Positions 25,002-32,956 of a stretch of DNA of 64,000 nt are shown in pieces. Positions within the stretch are counted from its first letter, which is position 1. Every line of letters starts with the position of its first letter. The notes beneath the pieces were generated by a model. That model worked only from the letters and a program-made list of their open reading frames with translations, was not told the DNA's origin and ran no database searches. Origin of the DNA: Natrinema saccharevitans (GTDB lineage Archaea; Halobacteriota; Halobacteria; Halobacteriales; Natrialbaceae); the NCBI RefSeq assembly GCF_001953745.1, contig NZ_LWLN01000001.1:2480001-2544000 (forward strand), in the 5' to 3' direction. A program made the translations under genes and the position numbers.

Positions 25002-26294
25002 ATGAGCGACGATTCAGACTCCGAGGGGAACCGATTCGCCACGGACAGCGTCCACGCCGGACAGGAACCCGATCCGACGACCGGGGCCCGCGCGCCGCCG
25101 CTGTATCAGACCACCTCCTACGAGTTCGACGACACCGGCCACGCCGCCGCCCTGTTCGGCTTAGAGGAGACGGGGAACATCTACTCGCGGATCATGAACC
25201 CGACGAACGCGATGTTAGAGGAACGCATCGCGACGCTCGAGGGGGGCGTCGGTGCCCTCGCGACCGCGTCGGGGATGGCCGCGTTCGATCTGGCGACCTT
25301 CATCCTCGCCGACGTCGGCGACAACATCGTCTCCTCGTCGGCGCTGTACGGCGGGACCTACACCTACCTCACCCACACCGTCGCAAAACGCGGCGTCGAG
25401 ACCACGTTCGTCGACACGCTGGACTACGAGGCCTACGCCGAGGCCATCGACGACGACACCGCGTTCGTCCACCTCGAGACGATCGGCAACCCCGCCTTGG
25501 TGACGCCGGATATCGAACGCATCGCCGACATCGCTCACGATCACGACGTGCCGTTGTTCGTCGACAACACCTTCGCGACGCCGTATCTCTGCCGGCCGCT
25601 CGAACACGGCGCGGACCTGGTCTGGAACTCCACGACCAAGTGGATCCACGGCGCGGGTTCGACCGTCGGCGGGGTCCTCGTCGACGGCGGCTCCTTCCCC
25701 TGGGAGGACGGCGACTACCCCGAGATCACCGAGCCGAATCCGGCCTATCACGGCATCAACTTCCGCGAGGCGTTCGGCGACGCGGCGTTCGCCTTCACCG
25801 CCCGCACCCGCGGGCTGCGCGACTTGGGCAACCAGCAGTCGCCGTTCGACGCCTGGGTCACGCTGCAGAAACTCGAGTCCCTGCCGCTGCGCATGGAGAA
25901 ACACTGCGAGAACGCCATGGCCGTCGCGGAGTACTTAGAGGACCACGAGAAGGTCTCGTGGGTCAACTACCCCGGCCTCGAGAGCCACGAGACTCACGAG
26001 AACGCCGAAAAGTACCTCGAGGGCGGCTACGGCGGCATGATCACCTTCGGCCTCGAGGGCGGCTACGACGCCGCCGAGACGGTCTGTAACGAGGTGAACC
26101 TCGCGAGCCTGCTGGCAAACGTCGGCGACGCGAAGACGCTGATCATCCACCCCGCGAGTACGACCCACCAGCAGCTCACCGAGGAGGAGAAGCTGGCAAG
26201 CGGCGTCACCGACGACCTCGTGCGGCTCTCGGTCGGGATCGAGGACGTCGACGACGTGATCGCGGACCTCGATCGCGCGATCGAGCAGGCGTAA
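25002..26294 (+). CDS. metY: O-acetylhomoserine aminocarboxypropyltransferase / PLP sulfhydrylase
   Basis: A 430-residue PLP enzyme of the Cys/Met metabolism family. The N-terminal signature is [20 protein letters not shown]. The PLP lysine lies in [17 protein letters not shown], preceded by [14 protein letters not shown]. The C-terminal [14 protein letters not shown] is also typical. The length near 430 and the N-terminal ADSVHAG-like motif favour O-acetylhomoserine sulfhydrylase (homocysteine synthesis) over cystathionine γ-synthase (about 390). It is a stand-alone gene with its own leaderless promoter and is followed by an 86-bp palindrome. Confidence 0.93.
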   Translation: MSDDSDSEGNRFATDSVHAGQEPDPTTGARAPPLYQTTSYEFDDTGHAAALFGLEETGNIYSRIMNPTNAMLEERIATLEGGVGALATASGMAAFDLATFILADVGDNIVSSSALYGGTYTYLTHTVAKRGVETTFVDTLDYEAYAEAIDDDTAFVHLETIGNPALVTPDIERIADIAHDHDVPLFVDNTFATPYLCRPLEHGADLVWNSTTKWIHGAGSTVGGVLVDGGSFPWEDGDYPEITEPNPAYHGINFREAFGDAAFAFTARTRGLRDLGNQQSPFDAWVTLQKLESLPLRMEKHCENAMAVAEYLEDHEKVSWVNYPGLESHETHENAEKYLEGGYGGMITFGLEGGYDAAETVCNEVNLASLLANVGDAKTLIIHPASTTHQQLTEEEKLASGVTDDLVRLSVGIEDVDDVIADLDRAIEQA

Positions 26295-26337
26295 GCGACC
26301 GCCGCTGCGGCCGACCGGCGTTTTCACTGCGCCACGG

Positions 26338-26423
26338 CTATCGTAGCCGCTGAAAGTCATTGCACACCTGATCGCACGACAGCGTTGCGATCAGTGTGTG
26401 AATCGTTTCAGCGGCTACGATAG
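26338..26423. repeat. 86-bp palindromic repeat, copy 1
   Basis: The outer arms CTATCGTAGCCGCTGAAA and TTTCAGCGGCTACGATAG are perfect 18-bp inverted repeats. Inside, CACAC-(C)-TGATCGCA pairs with TGCGATCA-(G)-TGTGTG around a short loop. It lies between metY and the next gene, so it can also act as a terminator hairpin. A diverged copy of identical length occurs at 62248-62333, which marks it as a dispersed element. Confidence 0.9.
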
Positions 26424-26461
26424 CCCCCGCGGTTAAGGGATCGGCGTTCGACTGGTCGGAC

Positions 26462-26851
26462 ATGGCAACCGGGATACTCACAGACGATGCGGCGGAGCAG
26501 ATCGTCGCGACCTGTCGGACGGCCATCGGCGACAGTCTCCGGTCGGTCACCTACTTCACCCGTGACGACTTCGAGCAGGTCTACCTGCGGGAGGACCTCG
26601 AGCGCGACGCCGACCTCTCGACGTTCATCGGCCACGAGTGGCGCGGCTTCAAGACGACTCAGACAGCCTACGAGGGGTCGGAGCTGGGCGGGTACGACTA
26701 CACGATCCGGGTCTTCGAGAACGGGTTTCTCATCCGCGTAACGAACGACAGCGAGGGGGTCTTCGCCACGACTGACGGCCTCACGGTCAAGGACTTCGAA
26801 GAAGTCGCGACGGCGCTCGATACGTTCCTCAGCGAGCGCGAAATCGACTAA
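26462..26851 (+). CDS. DUF7522-like protein (paralogue A)
   Basis: A 129-residue soluble protein: IVATCRTAIGDSLRSVTYFTRDDFEQVYLREDL, then YDYTIRVFENGFLIRVTNDSEGVFATTDGLTVKDFEEVATAL, described here by its two blocks. The second gene at 37723-38145 shares the blocks GDSLRSVTYFT/GDTLRSVVYFT and FENGFLIRV/FHEDGFVVRV, so the two are paralogues. I recall the family as DUF7522. It has no catalytic residues that I can identify. It overlaps the convergent gene at 26848 by 4 bases. Confidence 0.72.
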   Translation: MATGILTDDAAEQIVATCRTAIGDSLRSVTYFTRDDFEQVYLREDLERDADLSTFIGHEWRGFKTTQTAYEGSELGGYDYTIRVFENGFLIRVTNDSEGVFATTDGLTVKDFEEVATALDTFLSEREID

Positions 26852-27036
26852 TCCGCGCTCGAGTCGTCGGCGTCGGTATCGTCGGCCTCGGGACGGTCGT
26901 CCGCGTCCGCATCGGCGTCGGCATCCGCCCCGTCGCTGTCGTCGCCGCCGATCGGCAGGCCGGAACCGCGGTCACCGTCCGTCCCGAGGAGACGAGCGAA
27001 CCGACGGCGATCGGCGGCGTGTCTATCGAGACTCAT
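26848..27036 (-). CDS. 62-residue acidic protein (hypothetical)
   Basis: It starts MSLDRHAADRRRFARLLG, a basic amphipathic helix, and continues into an alternating Ala-Asp run (ADADADADAD) and an Asp/Ser-rich tail. The long frame that extends far upstream overlaps the gene at 27220 antisense and is a shadow, so I take the ATG at 27036. A basic helix joined to an acidic tail is unusual but occurs in haloarchaeal small proteins. The function is unknown and the prediction moderate. Confidence 0.5.
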   Translation of the reverse strand: MSLDRHAADRRRFARLLGTDGDRGSGLPIGGDDSDGADADADADADDRPEADDTDADDSSAD

Positions 27037-27219
27037 GCCGACGACAGATGGGGGTCTCCCTTGTAGTAATAGGGGCCGTTTGCGCTCGAAACGCCGCGCT
27101 TCCCGGGTGAAACGATCCCCGCGCAGTCGTGCGATTTCGCTCGAAACGGTCGCCGACGTGTCGAACGCGCCGCGTCGGACAGCGTAACACCCTTTTCCGC
27201 CACGCCCGTTGGTCCCCCA

Positions 27220-27750
27220 ATGACCGACTGTCCCAATCCCGTCGCCGACGCGCTCGCGTCCCACGACGCGTTTACGGCCCGCGAAGACGCCTACGACCTC
27301 GAGACGACCGTCTTCGAAACGACTGTCACGGCCGACGAGGCCGACGGAAAACGCGACGGCCGGTTCGCGATCACCGTCGTCCTCCCGACGCTGGACGCGG
27401 CCGTCGCCGACGAAGTCGTCGCGCCTCCCGTCGAGGACGGCTGGTTCGAAACGCTCGAGCGACGGCTCGCGGACGTCTTTACCGTCGCCCACACGGACAC
27501 CCACGACGAGCCGGTCGTCGAACGCGACGACAACGAAGTCAGGGTCCGCCTCGAGTACACCGCCTGGGACGCCGCCGAGGGCGTCGCGGACGCCAAGGCC
27601 CTCATCGAGTTCGTCGAGGGCACGTTCGCACAGGGGATCATCCCCGGCTACGAGTATCAGGCCGAAGCGGCGACGCTGCTCGAGAACGCCCAGAACAGGG
27701 GCCAGCAGGCCGCGGACGGCGACGGAAATAGCGGCGGGATGCCGATGTGA
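27220..27750 (+). CDS. DUF5813-like haloarchaeal protein
   Basis: A 176-residue acidic protein, recognised as the haloarchaeal DUF5813 family from ADALASHDAFTAREDAYDLETTVFETTV and the central EDGWFETLERRLADVF segment (parts of a continuous region). The C-terminus has IIPGYEYQAEAATLLENAQNRGQQA and ends in GGMPM. No enzymatic signature is seen. It is immediately followed by the 27753-27801 hairpin and the hairpin cluster. Confidence 0.75.
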   Translation: MTDCPNPVADALASHDAFTAREDAYDLETTVFETTVTADEADGKRDGRFAITVVLPTLDAAVADEVVAPPVEDGWFETLERRLADVFTVAHTDTHDEPVVERDDNEVRVRLEYTAWDAAEGVADAKALIEFVEGTFAQGIIPGYEYQAEAATLLENAQNRGQQAADGDGNSGGMPM

Positions 27751-27752
27751 AC

Positions 27753-27801
27753 CTAAATTTTGCTCTGCGGGCCGCCGTAGGCGGCCCTCGGCAAAATTTA
27801 G
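27753..27801 (+). terminator. Strong stem-loop after the DUF5813-like gene
   Basis: CTAAATTTTGC (27753-27763) pairs with GCAAAATTTAG (27791-27801). An inner perfect GGGCCGCC-GTA-GGCGGCCC hairpin lies at 27769-27787. It begins three bases after the stop codon, as expected for a transcript 3' end. Its GTA triloop closed by C-G matches the hairpin family downstream. Confidence 0.7.
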
Positions 27802-27839
27802 TATAAAAGCCTCCTCGCTCCCGATGGTCGCTCGTCGGC

Positions 27840-28333
27840 CCGAGCGCACAGCGCTCGGTGAACGGCGTCGCTCGGGTTCTCCGAACCGCTCGCTCGCCGA
27901 TATACTATTCGTGGAACGGTTCAGTGTAGTTTAGCAGCCGGGAGCGGGGCTCGAGCAGACGCGAGAGCCCTGCGACCCGACGGAAGAGCAAGCTCTTCCG
28001 AGCGGCGAGGGACCAAAGGTCCCTCGAGCAGTCGGCGCGAAGCGCCGACGACCTCGCGGAAGCGAAGCTTCCGCTCAGCGGGGGAAGGCAGGCCCTTACC
28101 TATACTCACCGCGAGCGACCGCAGGGAGCGAGCGGGCCGACGACTGATGTGAGTGACTGAAAGGAACGAACGGAAGGAGGAGTGCTTTTGGTCCAGCTTT
28201 TACCGAGGGACGCCGCGCTGTGCGGCAGCTCCGCTGCCGTCAGCGCGGCAGACCGTCGTTCGAGACGGCGAAGCCGTCTCGTGATCACGGAAGACGCTAC
28301 GCGTCTTCCGAACGACAGCGTAAAAGGTGGATC
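27840..28333. repeat. Cluster of short perfect hairpins between convergent genes
   Basis: No gene is seen here. Perfect hairpins (arm length, loop) are at 27840-27858 (8, ACA), 27875-27887 (5, TCC), 27981-28000 (9, AA), 28006-28026 (9, AAA), 28031-28049 (8, GAA), 28056-28074 (8, GAA), 28212-28249 (outer 9, inner 7 with TCC), 28261-28281 (9, GAA) and 28288-28310 (10, TAC). The last three sit inside a larger closing stem, 28192-28203 with 28320-28331 (11 of 12 paired). Most loops read as C-GNA-G on one strand. Confidence 0.85.
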
Positions 28334-28564
28334 TTAGTCCATCGCGATGTACGTCTGCGTGTCCTCGACGCCCTCGATAGCCTGAATGTGGGTGGCGGTG
28401 ATCTCCTTGACCTTCGCGGGCGTCTCGACGCTGGCCTTGGCGATGAGGTCGACGTCGCCGGCGACGATGTGAGCCGACTCCACGCCCGCGATCGATTCGA
28501 TGCTGTCTCTGAGCCGATCCGCCTCGCCCGTGTTCGCCTTGATCATGACGAATGCCGTAACCAT
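28334..28564 (-). CDS. Stand-alone Lrp/AsnC ligand-binding (RAM) domain protein
   Basis: A 76-residue protein consisting only of a RAM domain: MVTAFVMIKANTGEADRLRD, ESAHIVAGDVDLIAKA, and VEDTQTYIAMD. There is no DNA-binding HTH, so it probably oligomerises and binds an amino acid or nucleotide to modulate a partner. Its ATG overlaps the stop codon of the upstream trkA gene (TGATG), implying translational coupling. Its stop abuts the multibranched hairpin element at 28192-28331. A paralogous RAM protein lies on the other side of trkA. Confidence 0.88.
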   Translation of the reverse strand: MVTAFVMIKANTGEADRLRDSIESIAGVESAHIVAGDVDLIAKASVETPAKVKEITATHIQAIEGVEDTQTYIAMD

Positions 28565-29310
28565 CAGTTGGCACCTCCGTCGGAATCGCCCTCGAGCAGT
28601 TCGGTCGCGGCCGAACTCGTCCCCGTCCCGGCGTTGGCGGCCGCTCGTTCCGCGGTCTCGCCCACCAGCAGCTGTCGGACCTCGCTCAACACGTCGAAGT
28701 CAGCGAGGACGACGAGCCGGTCGCCGTCCTCGAGCGAGAGGTCCTCGGTCGGAATCTCGAGTGGGTCCTCGCCCTTGCCGAACGCGAGGACGGTCGCGTC
28801 GGCTGGCAGGTGCAGTTCGCTGATCGTGTAGCCGTTGACGGGGGCGTCGGCGGTGATCGTGAGTTCGACCACCTGCAGATTGGGTGCGACGTCGGCGATG
28901 GCGCGGATCGTCCCGCCCAATAAGGCGTTTTTCGCGCCGATCGCGCCGAGTCGTTCCGGGTAGATCACCTCGTCGACCTGATCGGCGTACTTGCGGTAGA
29001 TGCCCTCGCGGTAGGCCTCGTCGATCCGCATCACCGTCCGACAGCCGTGGTGGTTCCCGATCATGCAGGCGGTGAAGTTGACGTTCAGATCGCCCGTCAG
29101 CGCGCCGAGAGCGTCGGCCTCGGCGATCCCGGCTTCCTCGAGGACGTCTTCGCGGGAGCCGTCGCCGTCGACGACGGTGAACCCCTGTTCACGGGCGCGT
29201 CTGCGCGTCGGCTCGTCGCGCTCGACCATCGTCACGTCGTGGTCCTCGTCGCGCAGGACGCGCGCGGTGCGCAGCCCGACCCGTCCGGCCCCGATAATCA
29301 CGAACCGCAT
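28564..29310 (-). CDS. trkA: TrkA-type RCK protein regulating potassium transport
   Basis: A 248-residue protein. An RCK_N Rossmann domain (MRFVIIGAGRVGLRTARVL, with GxGxxG, and an acidic VERDE after strand 2) is followed by a TrkA_C domain (VVELTITADAPVNGYTISELHLP and DGDRLVVLADFDVL). It should bind NAD(H) or an adenine nucleotide and gate a membrane K+ transporter. No transporter subunit lies nearby. The start is ATG 29310; the 29337 start adds nine unlikely residues. It is coupled to the downstream RAM gene, and another RAM gene lies 140 bases upstream on the same strand. Confidence 0.9.
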   Translation of the reverse strand: MRFVIIGAGRVGLRTARVLRDEDHDVTMVERDEPTRRRAREQGFTVVDGDGSREDVLEEAGIAEADALGALTGDLNVNFTACMIGNHHGCRTVMRIDEAYREGIYRKYADQVDEVIYPERLGAIGAKNALLGGTIRAIADVAPNLQVVELTITADAPVNGYTISELHLPADATVLAFGKGEDPLEIPTEDLSLEDGDRLVVLADFDVLSEVRQLLVGETAERAAANAGTGTSSAATELLEGDSDGGAN

Positions 29311-29450
29311 GCAGGGGGATACGCCGGCCCCGGTCAATAAGCTTGTCCCAGTTTACCATGGCACTCGTTCGGTCGGAGGACTCGAGGGCGCGATGCGAGG
29401 GCGGCGAGAAACGGCGGCTGGCCCACGAGACGGACGGCGCTCGAGCGGCC

Positions 29451-29681
29451 CTAGCCCATCGCGATGTAGGTCTTCGTGTCGGTGACGCCGTCGAGGGCCT
29501 GCAGGCCAGAGGAGACGGTCCGAAGAACGTCGTAGACCTCCGGGGTGTCGACCTCGGCGATGATGTCGTAGTTGCCCGCGACGATGTGGGCGTCGGTGAT
29601 CGACTCGAGGTCGCCGATCTCCGCGAGCAGGCGCTCGGACTTCCCGGCGGCAGTCTTCACCATGATGAAGGCGTGGACCAT
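29451..29681 (-). CDS. Second stand-alone RAM (Lrp/AsnC ligand-binding) protein
   Basis: A 76-residue RAM-only protein. It shares with the protein at 28334 the segments AFIMVKTAAGKSERLL, DAHIVAGNYDIIAEVDTPEVYDVL and TDTKTYIAMG. The shared AHIVAG and TYIAM motifs and equal length show recent paralogy. ATG 29681 (MVHAF) is chosen over 29705 because it aligns with the MVTAF start of the paralogue. The trkA gene lies between the two copies, suggesting that they act together on K+ uptake control; this is inference from context. Confidence 0.86.
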   Translation of the reverse strand: MVHAFIMVKTAAGKSERLLAEIGDLESITDAHIVAGNYDIIAEVDTPEVYDVLRTVSSGLQALDGVTDTKTYIAMG

Positions 29682-29750
29682 CGGCGGTGTGGTACACCCT
29701 GCCACGACTAAAGCCTTTGCCCGAATCCGCCGAGACGCGGCCGTGCCCGT

Positions 29751-30356
29751 TCAGCGGTCGTGCGACCGCGCGTCCTCGAGCGCGTCGACGACGGCCTCGA
29801 GGACCGCATCGGGCGATCGAGTCGCGTCGACGCGGACGAACCGGTCGGGGTCGCGCTCGAGCAGGCGTTCGTAGTTGTCACGGACCGACTCGAGGTAGGC
29901 GGCGTGCTCGAACTTGTTCGTCGTGCCCGCGCGCTCGGCGGCGGTCTCGGGGTCGAGGTCGAGATAGATCGTCAAATCCGGCTCGGTCGAGAACGGCCGG
30001 TGGAGGTCGACGACGTACTCGAGGGGGTCCGCGAGGTCGTAGGCCGGGGCGTTCGCGAGGGTCGCGCCCTGGTAGGCGAAGCGGGAGTCGGAGTAGCGGT
30101 CGGAGATCACGAGGTCGCCGGCCTCGAGGGCGGGGCGGACCACCCGCGAGAGGTGGGCGGCGTGGTCGGCGGTGTAGAGGAAGAGTTCCGCGAGGGGGTC
30201 GGCATCGTCGTCTTCGATCGAGCGGTAGACGGCCTCGCCGTACCAGGAGTCGTCGGTCGGCTCGCGAGTGAACGTGGCGTCCGGATAGCGCTCGCGCAAG
30301 GCTTCCACGAGCGTCGTCTTGCCGCTGCCGTCTAACCCCTCGAGCGTGACGAGCAT
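29751..30356 (-). CDS. tmk: Thymidylate kinase
   Basis: A 201-residue dTMP kinase making dTDP for DNA synthesis. The P-loop is [11 protein letters not shown], the DRY/substrate motif is [15 protein letters not shown], and an acidic [15 protein letters not shown]-region segment is visible. The REPTDD motif near residue 30 binds the substrate phosphate. It is probably co-oriented with, but separate from, the RAM/trkA genes (69 bases apart). Confidence 0.95.
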   Translation of the reverse strand: MLVTLEGLDGSGKTTLVEALRERYPDATFTREPTDDSWYGEAVYRSIEDDDADPLAELFLYTADHAAHLSRVVRPALEAGDLVISDRYSDSRFAYQGATLANAPAYDLADPLEYVVDLHRPFSTEPDLTIYLDLDPETAAERAGTTNKFEHAAYLESVRDNYERLLERDPDRFVRVDATRSPDAVLEAVVDALEDARSHDR

Positions 30357-30455
30357 GCCCGGACCTCGGCGTGACGGCTACTACAATCTGTCGAGACGGC
30401 CGACCTTACTGCGTAGCCGACTAGGTATTTATCGCTCCGGGATCACGTTTCGGGT

Positions 30456-31376
30456 ATGGAGATCCTCGTCGCCGGCGGCACCGGCTTCATCGGGACGAAC
30501 CTGTGTGCGGAACTGGCCGAGCGCGGCCACAAGGTGACGGCGCTGTCGCGCTCGCCCGACGGCGGCGGGCTGGCAGACGGCGTCGAGGTCGCGATGGGCG
30601 ACGTGAGCGCCTACGACTCGATCGCCGACACCGTCGCGGGCCACGACGCGGTCGTCAACCTCGTCGCGCTCTCGCCGCTGTTCAAGCCCCGCGGCGGGAA
30701 GAGCCACGAGGACGTCCACCTCGAGGGCACCGAGAACCTCGTGCGGGCCGCCGAGGCCGGCGACGTCGACCGATTCCTCCAGTTGAGCGCGCTCGGGGCC
30801 GACCCCGACGGGACGACCGCCTACATCCGCGCGAAGGGGCGGGCCGAGGCGGTCGTCCGGTCGTCCGACCTCGAGTGGACGATCGTCCGCCCCTCCGTCG
30901 TCTTCGGGGATGGCGGCGAGTTCGTCGAGTTCACGAAGGCGCTGACGACGCCGTACGTAACGGGGCTCCCCGGCGGCGGGAAGACGCGATTCCAGCCGAT
31001 CTGGGTCGGCGATCTCGCCCCGATGCTGGCCGACGCGCTCGGGGACGAGGCCCACGCCGACGAGACCTACGAACTCGGCGGACCGGAGGTGCTGACCCTC
31101 GCGGACGTGACCGAACTGGCCTACGCGGCCGAGGGCAAGGAGGTGACGATCGTCCCGATTCCGATGGGGCTGGCGAAGGTCGGCCTCTCGGCGATCGGCC
31201 CGGTCCCGTTCCTGCCCTTCGGCCCGGATCAGGCGCGTTCCCTGAACTTCGACAACACCGTCGCCGACAACGACGTGACCGCGTTCGGTCGCGATCCGGC
31301 CGACCTGACGACGCTCGCCTCGTATCTCGGCCTCGCGGGAACCGGCCGCCGGGAGCGGCCGGCGGGAACTGCCTGA
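30456..31376 (+). CDS. NDUFA9-like atypical short-chain dehydrogenase / NmrA-type NAD(P)-binding protein
   Basis: A 306-residue extended SDR. The dinucleotide motif is MEILVAGGTGFIGTNLC, and later segments are VVNLVALSPLFKPRGGKS, FLQLSALGADPDGTTAYIRAKG and WTIVRPSVVFGDGGEF. The Tyr-x3-Lys pair is TAYIRAKG. The closest group I recognise is complex I NDUFA9-type proteins, which bind NADPH and lipids, rather than a sugar epimerase. It is divergent from tmk with a 99-base spacer holding a TATA-like TAGGTATTTATCG around 30423. Confidence 0.85.
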   Translation: MEILVAGGTGFIGTNLCAELAERGHKVTALSRSPDGGGLADGVEVAMGDVSAYDSIADTVAGHDAVVNLVALSPLFKPRGGKSHEDVHLEGTENLVRAAEAGDVDRFLQLSALGADPDGTTAYIRAKGRAEAVVRSSDLEWTIVRPSVVFGDGGEFVEFTKALTTPYVTGLPGGGKTRFQPIWVGDLAPMLADALGDEAHADETYELGGPEVLTLADVTELAYAAEGKEVTIVPIPMGLAKVGLSAIGPVPFLPFGPDQARSLNFDNTVADNDVTAFGRDPADLTTLASYLGLAGTGRRERPAGTA

Positions 31377-31617
31377 TCGCGTGCCTCCTCGACCGGGTCG
31401 GCCCCGGTCCCGTTCGGCGGCGATCACGCCCGAAACGTAATATAAAAAACACCATTGGGCGAGGTAAAATTTCGTTCACACCTCGTAATATCGGGTGTTT
31501 CGCTGCTTCTACGCGGCGCTCTCGAGCAATAGTGTATTAATCGAGAATTTCAGATTAGCACAAGACTTATATCCTCTATCCCACTGTTACCAATCCAACG
31601 GAGCCCCCTGATAAACA
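31377..31617 (+). promoter_or_regulatory. AT-rich promoter region of cetZ
   Basis: This 241-base spacer is strikingly AT-rich from 31437 onward. A TATA-like ACTTATATCC at 31564-31573 lies about 48 bases before ATG 31618. The transcript should therefore have a leader of about 20 bases, containing a GGAG Shine-Dalgarno-like tract at 31600-31603. No gene is seen in the spacer. Long AT-rich upstream regions often mark regulated haloarchaeal genes. Confidence 0.6.
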
Positions 31618-32796
31618 ATGAAGCTGGCGATGATCGGATTCGGACAGGCCGGTGGCAAAATCGTCGATCGGTTCCTCGATTACGACGATCGGACGGGAAG
31701 CGGAATCGTCCGGGCAGCGATCGCTGTCAACTCCGCGAAAGCGGACCTCATGGGCCTGGAGAATATTCCACAGGAGAATCGCGTACTCATCGGCCAGGCC
31801 CGCGTGAAGGGCCACGGCGTGGGTGCTGACAACGAACTCGGCGCGGAAGTCGCCGAGGAGGACATCGACGAGGTCCAGAACGCGATCGACGCGATCCCGA
31901 CCCACGAGGTCGACGCCTTCCTCATCGTCGCCGGGATGGGCGGCGGCACCGGGAGCGGCGGCGCGCCGGTCCTCGCGAAACACCTCCAGCGGATCTACAC
32001 GATCCCCGTCTACGGCCTCGGCGTCCTTCCGGGTACCGACGAGGGCGGGATCTACACGCTCAACGCGGCGCGATCCTTCCAGACGTTCGTCCGCGAGGTC
32101 GACAACCTGCTCGTCTTCGACAACGACTCCTGGCGACAGACCGGCGAGTCCGTCGAGGGCGGCTACGAGCAGATCAACGAGGAGATCGTCCGCCGCTTCG
32201 GCATCCTCTTTGGCGCCGGCGAAGTCGGCGACGGCCAGGAGGTCGCCGAGAGCGTCGTCGACTCCTCGGAGATCATCAACACGCTTTCCGGCGGTGGCGT
32301 CTCGACCGTCGGCTTCGCTTCGGAGGAGGTCGAGATGAACACGGGCGGCGGCCTCCTCTCTCGCTTTACCGGCGAAGGCGGAAGCGAGGACGACTTGGAC
32401 GCCGCGAACACGACCAACCGCATCACGAGCCTCGTCCGCAAGGCCGCGCTCGGCCGGCTCACGCTCCCCTGTGAGATCGAGGGCACCGAGCGCGCCTTGC
32501 TCGTCCTCTCCGGTCCCTCCGAGTATCTCAACCGGAAAGGTATCGAACGCGGCCGCAAGTGGCTCGAGGAGGAAACGGGTAGCATGGAAGTTCGCGGCGG
32601 CGACTTCCCGCGATCGGAGCCCGAGGTGTCCGCTGCGATCTTGCTCTCCGGCGTGACCAACGTCCCCCGGATCAAGCGACTGCAGCAGGTCGCCATCGAG
32701 GCACAGGACAACATCGACGACATCCAGCAGGAGAGCGAGGAGAACCTCGAGGAACTCGTCGAGGACGACGAGGACGAACTCGAGCCGCTGTTCTAG
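31618..32796 (+). CDS. cetZ: CetZ tubulin/FtsZ-superfamily cytoskeletal protein
   Basis: A 392-residue GTPase of the archaeal CetZ family, which polymerises and controls cell shape and motility in haloarchaea. It carries the N-terminal nucleotide loop MIGFGQAGGKIVD, the tubulin signature AGMGGGTGSGGAP, YGLGVLPGTDEGG, and the NTTNRITSLVRKAALGRLTLPCE region, followed by an acidic C-terminal tail ending EPLF. Its position ahead of cofC-cofG matches the known CetZ1 neighbourhood in haloarchaea, favouring the CetZ1 subtype. A short leader with a GGAG tract precedes it. Confidence 0.94.
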   Translation: MKLAMIGFGQAGGKIVDRFLDYDDRTGSGIVRAAIAVNSAKADLMGLENIPQENRVLIGQARVKGHGVGADNELGAEVAEEDIDEVQNAIDAIPTHEVDAFLIVAGMGGGTGSGGAPVLAKHLQRIYTIPVYGLGVLPGTDEGGIYTLNAARSFQTFVREVDNLLVFDNDSWRQTGESVEGGYEQINEEIVRRFGILFGAGEVGDGQEVAESVVDSSEIINTLSGGGVSTVGFASEEVEMNTGGGLLSRFTGEGGSEDDLDAANTTNRITSLVRKAALGRLTLPCEIEGTERALLVLSGPSEYLNRKGIERGRKWLEEETGSMEVRGGDFPRSEPEVSAAILLSGVTNVPRIKRLQQVAIEAQDNIDDIQQESEENLEELVEDDEDELEPLF

Positions 32797-32956
32797 GCCG
32801 CCGCTCTTTCGACGACCGACGGGGCGAGCGCCGCGCTCGCCGGGAGGGGACAGTCGATCGCCAGCGTTCTCGAGCGCCGATGGCCACCGTCGGCCGCCCT
32901 CGATCTTCGCTCCGACGTGTTTTTGAGGCCGCCCCGGCTACCGCAACTAGACTCAC

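Noticed and set aside
26848-27849. A 333-codon minus-strand frame covering the DUF5813-like gene
   Set aside because: It is antisense to the DUF5813-like gene over most of its length; only its last 62 codons from ATG 27036 look like a protein.
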